DNA of 64,000 bases from an uncultured Planctomycetota bacterium. Lineage in GTDB: Bacteria; Planctomycetota; Phycisphaerae; UBA1845; UTPLA1. The stretch is from assembly GCA_900696465.1 (NCBI GenBank), contig CAADGE010000030.1:124001-188000 (forward strand). Direction: 5' to 3'. The position numbers were made by a program, and so were the translations under genes. Numbering within the stretch: position 1 is the first letter of the stretch; the number at the start of each line of letters is the position of its first letter. The notes beneath the pieces are model-generated. The model did not search any database and was not told where the DNA came from. It worked only from the letters and a program-made list of their open reading frames with translations. Below, in pieces: positions 50,314-58,281 of the stretch.

Positions 50314-52455
50314 TCAATATCCAGAAACTCGAACCTCAGTACGCTTGGGATTCCACCCGGTATCAGTCCGGGCACTCACATCCTTGATTCGCTCGTAGGT
50401 CGCTTGCTTCGATTGGACCCATTCGAAATCCTTCTTTGTGAAGACGGTCCAGACGTATGTGTCCTGGTCGGTGAAGTCCATTGTCTGATAGTGCTCAACG
50501 ACTTTGTCCCCCGTGTAGGACTTCCAGGTGTACTTGACGATGTTACCTGTGACATCGAAAACGCCATCGTACATCGCATCCCAAGCCGAAAAGCACAAGC
50601 CGATGATCTGCTTCTTCCCCGGGTGCCAGGCAAAAAACGACTCGTACACGAGCTGTTCATCGCCTTCTTTAACCACGTAGGATCGGCACTTGATGATCTT
50701 GCCGCGCAGGCCCCATTCAAAGACGACTTTTGCGTGAAACTCGCCGCCGTCGGATTCCCTGCTGACCGATTTCCAGGTGCCGATCACTCGCGCGAGCGGC
50801 GAGAGATGGGTCACATCGGTGGCATCATCCACGGCGGTTCGATAGACGTCGTCTTCGACGGACGGCTTCCTGCGCTGGGAACCCGCCGCCTGTTTCGCAA
50901 ACTTCTCGGCGAGCTGGCGGAGCGTCCAATCATTCCCCTGCTCGAAGAACGACCGCATTTTCCGCGATTCCTCGTCGTCGCCGTAACCCAGACCAATCGT
51001 CACGATCCGGGTGCGGTCCGTGCCGATGGGCTCGAAATGGATGACCGACCACGTATTCTCGATCGCCGTCTTGAAGGGAAAATTCGCCGGCGGCTTCGTC
51101 GCCTTGAGCGAGAGCATCCGCAATGGCTCGTAGGAAAGAATCGTGTTCTCGATCGTGTTTTCGTCTCCGAGGACTCCCTTGGGATCGTAATGCGTGCGCA
51201 TCAGCCCACCAACACGCAGGTCGATCTCCGCATGCGGCACCATCCACGACTCGATACCTTCCTTGGTGGTGAAGGCCGCCCACACGTCCGCGACCGGAGC
51301 GCTGATGACCCCCTCATGCCGAAGCACGTCGCCCGTCTTTGATGGACGCTCCTTCGACTGGCTGTCCCGCTTCGCCGTTTCTGCGGCCGCCGTACGATCT
51401 GAGCCGGACAACACGGCATGCACGTGATTCAGAAACTGTGGATTCGCCTTGAGAAAATAATCGTATGCGTCATCCCATTCTTTTTCGCCCGGTCGCCAGC
51501 CGAGAACGGTAAGTCGCAGCTTTGTCTTGCCGTCATCCGTCGGTTCGAAGAAGTAGGCGCCCCATGTGCCGCCCTTGCGGACGTTGGGAAACTTCTCAGG
51601 CGCACTGCCGCTCATCGACAGCATTTCGTTCGGAACGAAGGCCAGCACCCGATTCGGCGCACCGAGCCAGAAGCAATACGCCCCGCCGGGCTTCAATTCG
51701 ACGGTCGGTTCCTTGCTGCCGATCTTTTGAAAACCCTCCGCCGTCGAGAGGAGCTTCCAGACTTCCTCCACGGTCGCCGGGAGGATCATTTCAAATGACT
51801 GATGCTTGAACGGTGACTCCGTTGCCGTCACGTTGACATGACCATCCTCCCAGCTCCGGCGCTTCGGCTCGACCGTGGCCGATATGGTTGCAGATTTTTC
51901 CATCCGCTCCTGCAGGAGACTCATGACTTTCGTCCACGCCTTGTCGAAGTATTCGTAGCCCCGGTCCCAGTCTTCACCTTCCTGCCAGCCGAGCTGCGCG
52001 AACCGCACGCGTACATGGCCATCCTGTGCCTCGTCAAACTGAAGCACGACCTGCGTCTTTGCGCCACTGGCGCGCAGACGCTCCACGGCCGGCGGGAAGT
52101 TCCATTCGAACGCAAGCATGCGATATGGAATGTAGGAGAGCACTTTGCAGCCCTCGCTGCCGCGTCGACCCTGGGCATCCGGCTCGGACATCCGCATGAA
52201 AAGCTCATACGGACCGCCGATTTCAAGTCTGATGTTGGACTCCGGCGAGAAGAACGAGGCGATCCCCTCGCTCGTCGTCCAGCATCGCCAGACTTCTTCG
52301 AGCGGACCTTTGACAATGACTTGTTTTCGCAGGATTCGCCCGGCACCGTCGTTCGCAGTCTTCGATGTCTGTTCGTCCACTGCTGCGAAGACGCTGCTCG
52401 CCACCAATAGGCAGACCATCGCCGCCCAGTCGGCCCTTCTCAATCGACCCATCAT
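50314..52455 (-). CDS. Exported protein with three SRPBCC/AHSA1 domains and a C-terminal lipocalin-like domain
   Basis: A 713-residue protein. An N-terminal signal peptide (WAAMVCLLVASSVFAAV) directs export. Three SRPBCC (AHSA1-type) domains follow. The first is about 44-190 (VIVKGPLEEVWRCWTTSEGIASFFSPESNIRLEIGGPYELFM). The second is about 218-350 (MILPATVEEVWKLLSTAEGFQKIG...LKPGGAYCFWLG). The third is about 385-530 (GVISAPVADVWAAFTTKEGIESWMVPHAEIDLRVGGLMRTHY). Residues ~555-690 (LARVIGTWKSVSRESDGGEF...TDQDTYVWTVFTKKDFEW) form a DUF1579-like barrel. Each SRPBCC domain is a hydrophobic-ligand cavity. A secreted triple fusion is unusual. The ATG overlaps the tetR stop by four bases. Confidence 0.88.
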   Translation of the reverse strand: MMGRLRRADWAAMVCLLVASSVFAAVDEQTSKTANDGAGRILRKQVIVKGPLEEVWRCWTTSEGIASFFSPESNIRLEIGGPYELFMRMSEPDAQGRRGSEGCKVLSYIPYRMLAFEWNFPPAVERLRASGAKTQVVLQFDEAQDGHVRVRFAQLGWQEGEDWDRGYEYFDKAWTKVMSLLQERMEKSATISATVEPKRRSWEDGHVNVTATESPFKHQSFEMILPATVEEVWKLLSTAEGFQKIGSKEPTVELKPGGAYCFWLGAPNRVLAFVPNEMLSMSGSAPEKFPNVRKGGTWGAYFFEPTDDGKTKLRLTVLGWRPGEKEWDDAYDYFLKANPQFLNHVHAVLSGSDRTAAAETAKRDSQSKERPSKTGDVLRHEGVISAPVADVWAAFTTKEGIESWMVPHAEIDLRVGGLMRTHYDPKGVLGDENTIENTILSYEPLRMLSLKATKPPANFPFKTAIENTWSVIHFEPIGTDRTRIVTIGLGYGDDEESRKMRSFFEQGNDWTLRQLAEKFAKQAAGSQRRKPSVEDDVYRTAVDDATDVTHLSPLARVIGTWKSVSRESDGGEFHAKVVFEWGLRGKIIKCRSYVVKEGDEQLVYESFFAWHPGKKQIIGLCFSAWDAMYDGVFDVTGNIVKYTWKSYTGDKVVEHYQTMDFTDQDTYVWTVFTKKDFEWVQSKQATYERIKDVSARTDTGWNPKRTEVRVSGY

Positions 52456-53123
52456 GATTCTGCTCCAGTCTTGTGGCTCGGCAGATCGCCGGGCCGTGTA
52501 TCCTGCCGAACGCCCCCCGCCTCACGGCGGCGCTGCGCCAGCAATCGATCGAAGTAATCCCGAAGCTGCGCGACACCGTCGTCGTATGGACCGATGTCAC
52601 GATGTCCCCGGGCCTGCATGATCCCCCCCTCCATGACCGTCAGCACAAAGCGCGACAACCGGGCGCGGTCCACGTCCGCAGGTAATCGATCCGCAGCAGC
52701 ATCGAGGCATGATTCAATGGCCCTGCACCAGTTCGCGAAATTCAGCGCGATCTTCTCGCGCACTTCGGGTTTCGTATCGCCAAGTTCCAGAGCGAGATTC
52801 CCGATCGGACATCCCAGCTTGCAGCCCGTTTGCATCAGCATCTGCCGGTATCCCGCGAGCACACTGAAGACCCGTTCGATCGGGTCATCCGTCTTGCGAA
52901 AGGCCGGCTCCATGACCGCGGGCCAGAGAAGTCCCACATACGCATCCAGCACGGCGAGCAGCAGGTCATCCTTGGACTTGAAGAAGTAATAGAGACTGCC
53001 GCTGTTGACCCCGGCCTTCCGGAAGATTTCCGCAAGGGAGGTGGCGTGGAATCCCTGCACATGAAAGAGCTCCCTTGCCGCCTCAACGATCTTTTCCCTG
53101 GTATCTGATTTCACTGGCATCAT
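52452..53123 (-). CDS. TetR-family transcriptional regulator
   Basis: A 223-residue repressor. The HTH lies in residues 8-55: KIVEAARELFHVQGFHATSLAEIFRKAGVNSGSLYYFFKSKDDLLLAVLDAY. The C-terminal ligand domain has CKLGCPIGNLALELGDTKPEVREKI, typical of the TetR_C branch near YxaF/LmrA-like proteins, where a Cys-rich CKLGCPIGN patch is frequent. Two ATG codons open the frame without a clear ribosome-binding site. It overlaps the SRPBCC gene by four bases and lies directly behind an operator-like repeat overlapping the promoter, so autoregulation of the unit is very likely. Confidence 0.93.
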   Translation of the reverse strand: MMPVKSDTREKIVEAARELFHVQGFHATSLAEIFRKAGVNSGSLYYFFKSKDDLLLAVLDAYVGLLWPAVMEPAFRKTDDPIERVFSVLAGYRQMLMQTGCKLGCPIGNLALELGDTKPEVREKIALNFANWCRAIESCLDAAADRLPADVDRARLSRFVLTVMEGGIMQARGHRDIGPYDDGVAQLRDYFDRLLAQRRREAGGVRQDTRPGDLPSHKTGAES

Positions 53124-53136
53124 CTAGCCACGATGT

Positions 53137-53158
53137 ATTAGTTAGTCGTTCAACTAAT
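53137..53158. promoter_or_regulatory. TetR-type operator
   Basis: Arms ATTAGTT and AACTAAT are perfect inverted repeats with an eight-base spacer (53144-53151), 22 bases in all. The repeat overlaps the predicted -10 box and transcription start of the tetR unit and ends 14 bases before the tetR start codon. Confidence 0.75.
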
Positions 53159-53184
53159 ATAGCACGTTCAATGTCCATTGTCAA
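53156..53184 (-). promoter_or_regulatory. Sigma-70-type promoter of the tetR unit
   Basis: Minus strand TTGACA (53184-53179) and TATATT (53161-53156) with a 17-base spacer: six of six and five of six matches. The transcript would begin near 53149, inside the operator repeat. Confidence 0.8.
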
Positions 53185-53325
53185 CCGTAGCGAAAAACTT
53201 TTTTGAATCCCTTTAACTGCCTTATTCTCAGGATGCAGTCGTCGAACAGGTGCCCGATCTCACCGGATTGGGATATGCTAACCATGGGTCACGTAGCAGT
53301 CCTGACCCCCTACGGAGGTACTGCC

Positions 53326-53760
53326 ATGGCTTACACCGTCAAACAAGTAGATGTCTGGGCCGCTGACATCCAGAACAAGCCGGGAATGCTGGCCCGCGTG
53401 CTGGAGGCCCTGACCATCGCGGGAGCACAACTGGAATTCATGATCGCCAGGAAGGCGACCGACCGGACTTCGCGCGTCTTTGTCGCTCCGCTTACGACCG
53501 CTAAACAGAAAAAGGCGGCAACGGACGTGGGCCTCGTCAAGGCCGCCGGCCTTCATGCAGTGCGGATTGAAGGACCGGACCGAGCGGGCCTCGGCGCGGA
53601 GATTACAAGGGCCGTCGCCGCCAAGGGCATCAACCTGCGCGGCGCCTCCGCGGCGGCCGTCGGTAAGAAGGCGCTTTTCTATCTGGCCGTCTCCTCGGCG
53701 GCGGATCAGAAGGCCGCGATCGCTGCGGTCAAGCGTGCTCTCGGTCGAAGTGGGCGCTGA
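53326..53760 (+). CDS. Double ACT-domain protein
   Basis: A 144-residue protein with GGAGGT seven bases before the ATG. The first ACT-like domain (VDVWAADIQNKPGMLARVLEALTIAGAQLEFMIARK) and the second (VRIEGPDRAGLGAEITRAVAAKGINLRGASAAAV) both show the beta-alpha-beta pattern with a Gly at the first loop. No enzyme domain is attached. Stand-alone double-ACT proteins are usually small-molecule (often amino acid) sensors or regulatory subunits. Divergent from the TetR-headed unit, it may be bound by the same regulator, but this is only a guess. Confidence 0.82.
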   Translation: MAYTVKQVDVWAADIQNKPGMLARVLEALTIAGAQLEFMIARKATDRTSRVFVAPLTTAKQKKAATDVGLVKAAGLHAVRIEGPDRAGLGAEITRAVAAKGINLRGASAAAVGKKALFYLAVSSAADQKAAIAAVKRALGRSGR

Positions 53761-53862
53761 TCAAACCACTGACAGACGCGCGGCAACGGCCGACGCCTCC
53801 ACCCTCACATGGCAACCTCTTCTTTTTCACTTTGCCTGCCGGATCCAGCCTCCGGCACCGGG

Positions 53863-55512
53863 ATGAATGCACTCGCAGAATATGTGCGCCGAGTATTGAT
53901 CTGCCTGTTGCTGCTTCCTTTCTCGGCGTCCGGGTGCGCGAGACCGGCGCCGCATTATTTCCCACCCGCTCCAATTTCAGTCGATCGGATGAGCGACGGA
54001 TCAGAAGACTGGCACTACGACCTGAACGGCGATGGTCGGCCTGACTACTGCGAACGACGATCGGCTGCCGGCCGCGTCATTCTGCTGCGCTTCGATCCGA
54101 ATGCGGACGGCAATTACGCGGAGCAAGTCGATCGGCTTCTGTCGAAAGATGAAGTCGCCGATCGCCGGGATCGCCATCTGGTGGTCATGCTCGACAGCAT
54201 CCCCCACCACATGGTGCAGGAACTCTGGCACCAGGGGCGCTTTCGATATTTCCCTCCGCCCAGTGCATTGATCAGTCCGTTTCCGGTTATGACGGATCTG
54301 TCCTTTGCCGAGTTCTTCGGCATCTCCCCGTCGCCGGGAGTGGAATCGGAGTATTACGACGGCACCACGCTGACCGATGGATATGCCACTTATGCCCGGG
54401 AAGGCAATGCGCCGTGGATCATGCATGTTGATTACTACCTGCAATTTCTCGCGCATTCCGTGGCCTATCTCAATCCGCATCGCTGGTACGAACACGAGTT
54501 AGGTAAAATCCAGCGACACTTTTACCGAAGTGGCAAGGACTACTTCATCGGCTATGTGGTCACCACTTCAGGACTGGGTGCGTGGGAAGGGCGCAACGGA
54601 CATCAGTCGGCGCTCGTGCGCCTTGATCGCTTCTGCCAGCATGTCATGCACCGGCTTCGCGGGCGCGTACAGATCACGCTGCTCTCGGATCACGGACACA
54701 ATCTCGTCAACAGCCGACGCATCCCGCTGAGCAAAATGCTGGCCCGCTTCGGATACCGTGTGACCAGTCGCATCTCAGGCCCGATGGATGTGGTCGTGCC
54801 CGAGTTCGGTGTTGTGACCTGTGCGGCGATCTACACGCAACGCGCCGCCGATGTGGCCCGCGACGTGATCGGTATCGACGGAATTGAACAGACGCTGTAC
54901 GTCGATTCGAGCGGTGATGTGGTCGTGCAGGATCTCGAGGGTGTGGCGCGTATCCGTGCCATCGTCGAATCGGCTGCCGAATCCGAAACAACACCCTCCG
55001 AGCGACCGATCGCAACACGATTGCGTTATCAATGTGAACGCGGCGATCCCTTCAAATTGCTTCCTGTCATCGACGAGCTTCGCCGAAGCGGGCAGGTCGA
55101 CGCCGATGGCTTTATCGACGATCGTGCCCTGTTCGAGGCCACCCGCAAACACATCTACCCCGATGCAATCTATCGAAGCTGGCGGGCCTTTCACGGGTTG
55201 ATGGTGCACACGCCCGATGTGCTGGTCAGCGTGAAGGATGGCTGGCATTGCGGTAGCGCGCTGATGAGCTGGATCTGCGATCTTCAGGCGGCACACGGGA
55301 ACCTCGGACGGCTCTCCAGTTACGGGTTCGTGATGACCACCATGGGCGAACTGCCCGATATTGTGCGGATGGAGGATCTGCGGCAGGAACTTATGCAGCT
55401 GGGGGTACCGTTATCCACAGCGAGTACAAAGGAATCGTCAGTCGTTTCGGGCATGTCGGCGATTGGCCCGCTGGCCCCAACGCTGGCTGACAGCGTAGTC
55501 GAGGAGCAGTGA
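53863..55512 (+). CDS. Alkaline-phosphatase-superfamily-like lipoprotein
   Basis: A 549-residue protein from the ATG at 53863. A signal sequence ends in a lipobox-like PFSASGC. A short EF-hand-like segment, HYDLNGDGRPDYCERR, follows, as in other planctomycete lipoproteins. The body has LVVMLDSIPHHMVQELW, where an Asp-Ser pair sits at the metal/nucleophile position of the alkaline phosphatase superfamily, then PVMTDLSFAEFFG and the metal motif ITLLSDHGHNLV. A second half includes VLVSVKDGWHCGS. Substrate unknown; perhaps a phosphodiester or sulfate ester. The 3' end overlaps the convergent SDR gene by 75 bases. Confidence 0.72.
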   Translation: MNALAEYVRRVLICLLLLPFSASGCARPAPHYFPPAPISVDRMSDGSEDWHYDLNGDGRPDYCERRSAAGRVILLRFDPNADGNYAEQVDRLLSKDEVADRRDRHLVVMLDSIPHHMVQELWHQGRFRYFPPPSALISPFPVMTDLSFAEFFGISPSPGVESEYYDGTTLTDGYATYAREGNAPWIMHVDYYLQFLAHSVAYLNPHRWYEHELGKIQRHFYRSGKDYFIGYVVTTSGLGAWEGRNGHQSALVRLDRFCQHVMHRLRGRVQITLLSDHGHNLVNSRRIPLSKMLARFGYRVTSRISGPMDVVVPEFGVVTCAAIYTQRAADVARDVIGIDGIEQTLYVDSSGDVVVQDLEGVARIRAIVESAAESETTPSERPIATRLRYQCERGDPFKLLPVIDELRRSGQVDADGFIDDRALFEATRKHIYPDAIYRSWRAFHGLMVHTPDVLVSVKDGWHCGSALMSWICDLQAAHGNLGRLSSYGFVMTTMGELPDIVRMEDLRQELMQLGVPLSTASTKESSVVSGMSAIGPLAPTLADSVVEEQ

Positions 55513-56577
55513 CAGGCGTTGCGGCGTCAGAGACGGGTATTCAAGCCCAAGCGACTGCCGCACGGCGCGGGTATTCGCCTCGTCGAAAAGCGGCTGATGA
55601 TGGATGCGGGGCATCAGCAGGTCGTACTTTTCCCACATGAGGGATTCGGCCTCGGTCTTGTCGGAGGGAAGAGAATCTGCATCGACGAAGTGTCCGCCGT
55701 GAATGTGAAAGTACCCCTCCAGAAACTGCTTAAACGCATCCCAGGTTGGAGGTTTGGGGTCGGTCAGGTGATAGATGCGGCCGTGCAGATCGGGATTGAG
55801 GATGATTTCTGCGATCATTCGCGCCGCATAATCGACGGGTACGAGATTCTGAATCTGTTCGTCCGGGCGACCAGGGATCCGCAGCGGGATGTAAGTGCCG
55901 TCGCCGTTTGAGTTACTGCCGCATTCGGCCTTCATCAAGCTGACAAACCGGGCAAACTGATAAAAGCCGCCAAACTGGGTCGTGTAGCCGGTCGTCGAGT
56001 CTCCGATGATAAAACTCGGTCGGGTCACAGTCAGGGTGTTGCCGTTGGCACGAGACCACTGCGCCAGCATTTCTTCCGCCTGCCATTTGGTTTCCTCGTA
56101 CTCGGTCTGAAAACTTGCAGGCCGCGGGTGGTGCACTTCGCGGATGACATCTCGATGCGATCCACAGACGTAGGCCGTGCTGACCGAGTGAATCCGCGTG
56201 ACGTGATGCCGATCGGCCCACTCCAGCAGGGTTCGCGTACCCTCGACGTTGGTTTTGTAGGGTTCGCCATTGCCGTTGGAGAAAAGTTGTAGACTTGCCG
56301 CACAGGCCAGGATGTCATCCGTCGGTCCCCATTCGCCGTCGGGAAGGTTCTCCGGCAGGGCGCCCTCACGAAGAATCAGACGCCCGGCGGTTACATGTTC
56401 ATCGAGTTCAACTCCGAGCGGGCGCATCAGCCCGGCGAGGCGACGCCGGGAATCCTGGAGGGGTGACCGGAGCAGGGCAACCACGCGCCGACCACGCTGG
56501 AGCAACTCGCGAAGGACAAACTGCCCAAGAAAGCCCGTCGCGCCGGTCATCAGTGTCGTCGGTTGGTGTGGTGTCAT
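55438..56577 (-). CDS. Thioester-reductase-like SDR (NAD-binding_4) protein
   Basis: A 379-residue extended SDR with the Rossmann motif LMTGATGFLGQFVLRELLQRGRRVVALLRS. IHSVSTAYVCGSHRD and YEETKWQAEEMLAQW carry the catalytic S-Y-K set, with K in TKWQAE. TRPSFIIGDSTTGYT and NLVPVDYAARMIAEIILNPDLHGRIYHLTDPKP are typical of the thioester-reductase/male-sterility (NAD-binding_4) branch that reduces acyl-thioesters. No carrier or adenylation domain is attached. GAGG lies five to six bases before the ATG at 56577. Divergent from the alpha/beta hydrolase gene. Confidence 0.86.
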   Translation of the reverse strand: MTPHQPTTLMTGATGFLGQFVLRELLQRGRRVVALLRSPLQDSRRRLAGLMRPLGVELDEHVTAGRLILREGALPENLPDGEWGPTDDILACAASLQLFSNGNGEPYKTNVEGTRTLLEWADRHHVTRIHSVSTAYVCGSHRDVIREVHHPRPASFQTEYEETKWQAEEMLAQWSRANGNTLTVTRPSFIIGDSTTGYTTQFGGFYQFARFVSLMKAECGSNSNGDGTYIPLRIPGRPDEQIQNLVPVDYAARMIAEIILNPDLHGRIYHLTDPKPPTWDAFKQFLEGYFHIHGGHFVDADSLPSDKTEAESLMWEKYDLLMPRIHHQPLFDEANTRAVRQSLGLEYPSLTPQRLSLLLDYAVSQRWGQRANRRHARND

Positions 56578-56946
56578 TCCTTCCTCAATAGATGCCGCCC
56601 TGGCGTCTTCGCGCCAGGAAATCCAATCTGTAAACCTTGCAGGTGCTGCGGCGAGTGCGTCCACGCCGGAATCGGACCGGTCGTCCCAAAACCGGGCGAC
56701 AGCGGACGCAACATCTTGCGGGGTCGGCAGGGGTTACGCAAGTCTTTTTCTCTACAGAGTTAGGCGACCGTCCGAGAACTGGCCGGAGACAAATTATGCG
56801 TTTTTTTCTCGCATTTGTCGAGCGAAAAGCCGCCGCCCCAATCTCGCCTTAATGGTTGCGGCGTCGGAGGTTTGGCGTCTTTCAGCCCGCAGGATAGTAG
56901 ACGGCGCTTGACGCCGATCAAGTACCGCGAGAATCATGTCACCCAC
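56578..56946. other. Divergent intergenic region
   Basis: No gene is supported in these 369 bases between the SDR and hydrolase genes. It includes T-rich patches near 56740 and 56800 but no near-consensus promoter and no strong inverted repeat. A plus-strand frame reaching back to 56815 is less likely than the ATG at 56947. Confidence 0.45.
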
Positions 56947-58281
56947 ATGATCCGTGGCCCGTTCACAGAACGATCCTTTCCCTTGCTGCCGGAAGAGATC
57001 ATCCGCGTGCCGACGGCTGGTCTGCCAGGCATCACATGCTCGACGCGCGCCTGGCTGCGGGAGGTCCACGGTCAGCTTCAAACGCTCCTGCCGGAAGGAC
57101 CGGCGACTTTGCTGACGGAGGATCTTGTCCATGCAAACGGCGAGGCGGCCGATGTCTTCGCGCATTTTGGCATCCGTCCCGAGCAGCTACCCAGTCTTCG
57201 TCACAACTGGCAGGGCCTGGCCCATACCGCCCAGGCCTCCGGAGCGAACTCCGAGGAGGAGAAGCCAACGCCGCCATGGCCGGGCTTTGAAGATATCTGG
57301 ATCCCGATCGGAGACAACGTGGAGTTGTGCGGGCGGATCCGTTATGCACGTCGCGAGGGTGAGGTGATCAATACCGACTGCATCGTCATTCTCCCCGGCA
57401 TCCTCGGCGATAACAATGTCCTGCGCACACGCGACCTCGCGCAGGGGCTGGTCGCCTCGGGCTTTCATGCAATGGCCCTCGAACTTCGTGGACACGGCGA
57501 AACGGCACGAGGCCGACCGGAAATCCATTACAACTTCGGAACCCTGGAAACATTCGATCTGCTCGCGGTCTCGCGTTGGCTCGAAGCTCAACCGCACGTC
57601 CGCAGGACCGGTCTTGTCGGTTTCTGCTGGGGGGCTAATCACGCCCTCGCAGCGGCCTGGCTTGACGGCTGTCGGCGGGATCATCCCAGCATCAGCCCGA
57701 GACTGGCGCCGCATGTCTGGCATAACCGTGCGGAGAGTGGTCCACCTGCCCACCACGACGGAACGACAGTAGCCCTGCGCCACTGGAATGCGGGCATACT
57801 CGCCTTCTCACCGGTGTTGCGTTTTGAGGAACTGCTCGAACTCCTTGAACGGCGATGGTCGCGTTTCCGACATCCGGTGCTCGCAGGATTGCAAACGACG
57901 ATCCTCAATCGCATGAAACGACGCGGCTACCCCGAGCCATCCGGCAGTCTGATGCAACTCATCCGCGCGGAGTTCGCCCGTTCCCCGCTGATCTATGCCG
58001 AAGCGATCGACGACGGTCTACAGATGCTGCGCTTCCTGCCGTACCGCGGGCTACCGGACCACGCCAAGCTGCAAAGTGCCCGCGTGCCTGTGCTCATTGT
58101 GCACGGCGCCAACGATCCGATGGCCCGATCCCAGGACGTGGCCGACCTGATCGCGCGAACGACAAACCCGATGGTCGCGGCGATGGTCCTCCCCGGCGGC
58201 GGCCATGTCGGTTTTGCAGCATACGCGAAGGCGTACTATTACAGTCTGGTGATCAATTTCTTCGCCGGCGCTGCGAATTAA
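56947..58281 (+). CDS. Alpha/beta hydrolase with cysteine nucleophile (YheT-like)
   Basis: A 444-residue alpha/beta-fold hydrolase. The lid-side N-terminal 110 residues are not conserved. Fold landmarks are CIVILPGILGDNNVLRTRDLAQGLVASGFHAMALELRGHGET (oxyanion and strand 3-4 region), the nucleophile elbow LVGFCWGANHALAAAW, PVLIVHGANDPMA (Asp), and LPGGGHVGFA (His). The elbow is GxCxG: Cys227 replaces the usual Ser, as in dienelactone hydrolases. The layout recalls the YheT-type hydrolases. A stretch after the elbow (about residues 245-280) looks like an insertion. Its stop codon overlaps the convergent S8 protease gene by four bases. Confidence 0.85.
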   Translation: MIRGPFTERSFPLLPEEIIRVPTAGLPGITCSTRAWLREVHGQLQTLLPEGPATLLTEDLVHANGEAADVFAHFGIRPEQLPSLRHNWQGLAHTAQASGANSEEEKPTPPWPGFEDIWIPIGDNVELCGRIRYARREGEVINTDCIVILPGILGDNNVLRTRDLAQGLVASGFHAMALELRGHGETARGRPEIHYNFGTLETFDLLAVSRWLEAQPHVRRTGLVGFCWGANHALAAAWLDGCRRDHPSISPRLAPHVWHNRAESGPPAHHDGTTVALRHWNAGILAFSPVLRFEELLELLERRWSRFRHPVLAGLQTTILNRMKRRGYPEPSGSLMQLIRAEFARSPLIYAEAIDDGLQMLRFLPYRGLPDHAKLQSARVPVLIVHGANDPMARSQDVADLIARTTNPMVAAMVLPGGGHVGFAAYAKAYYYSLVINFFAGAAN

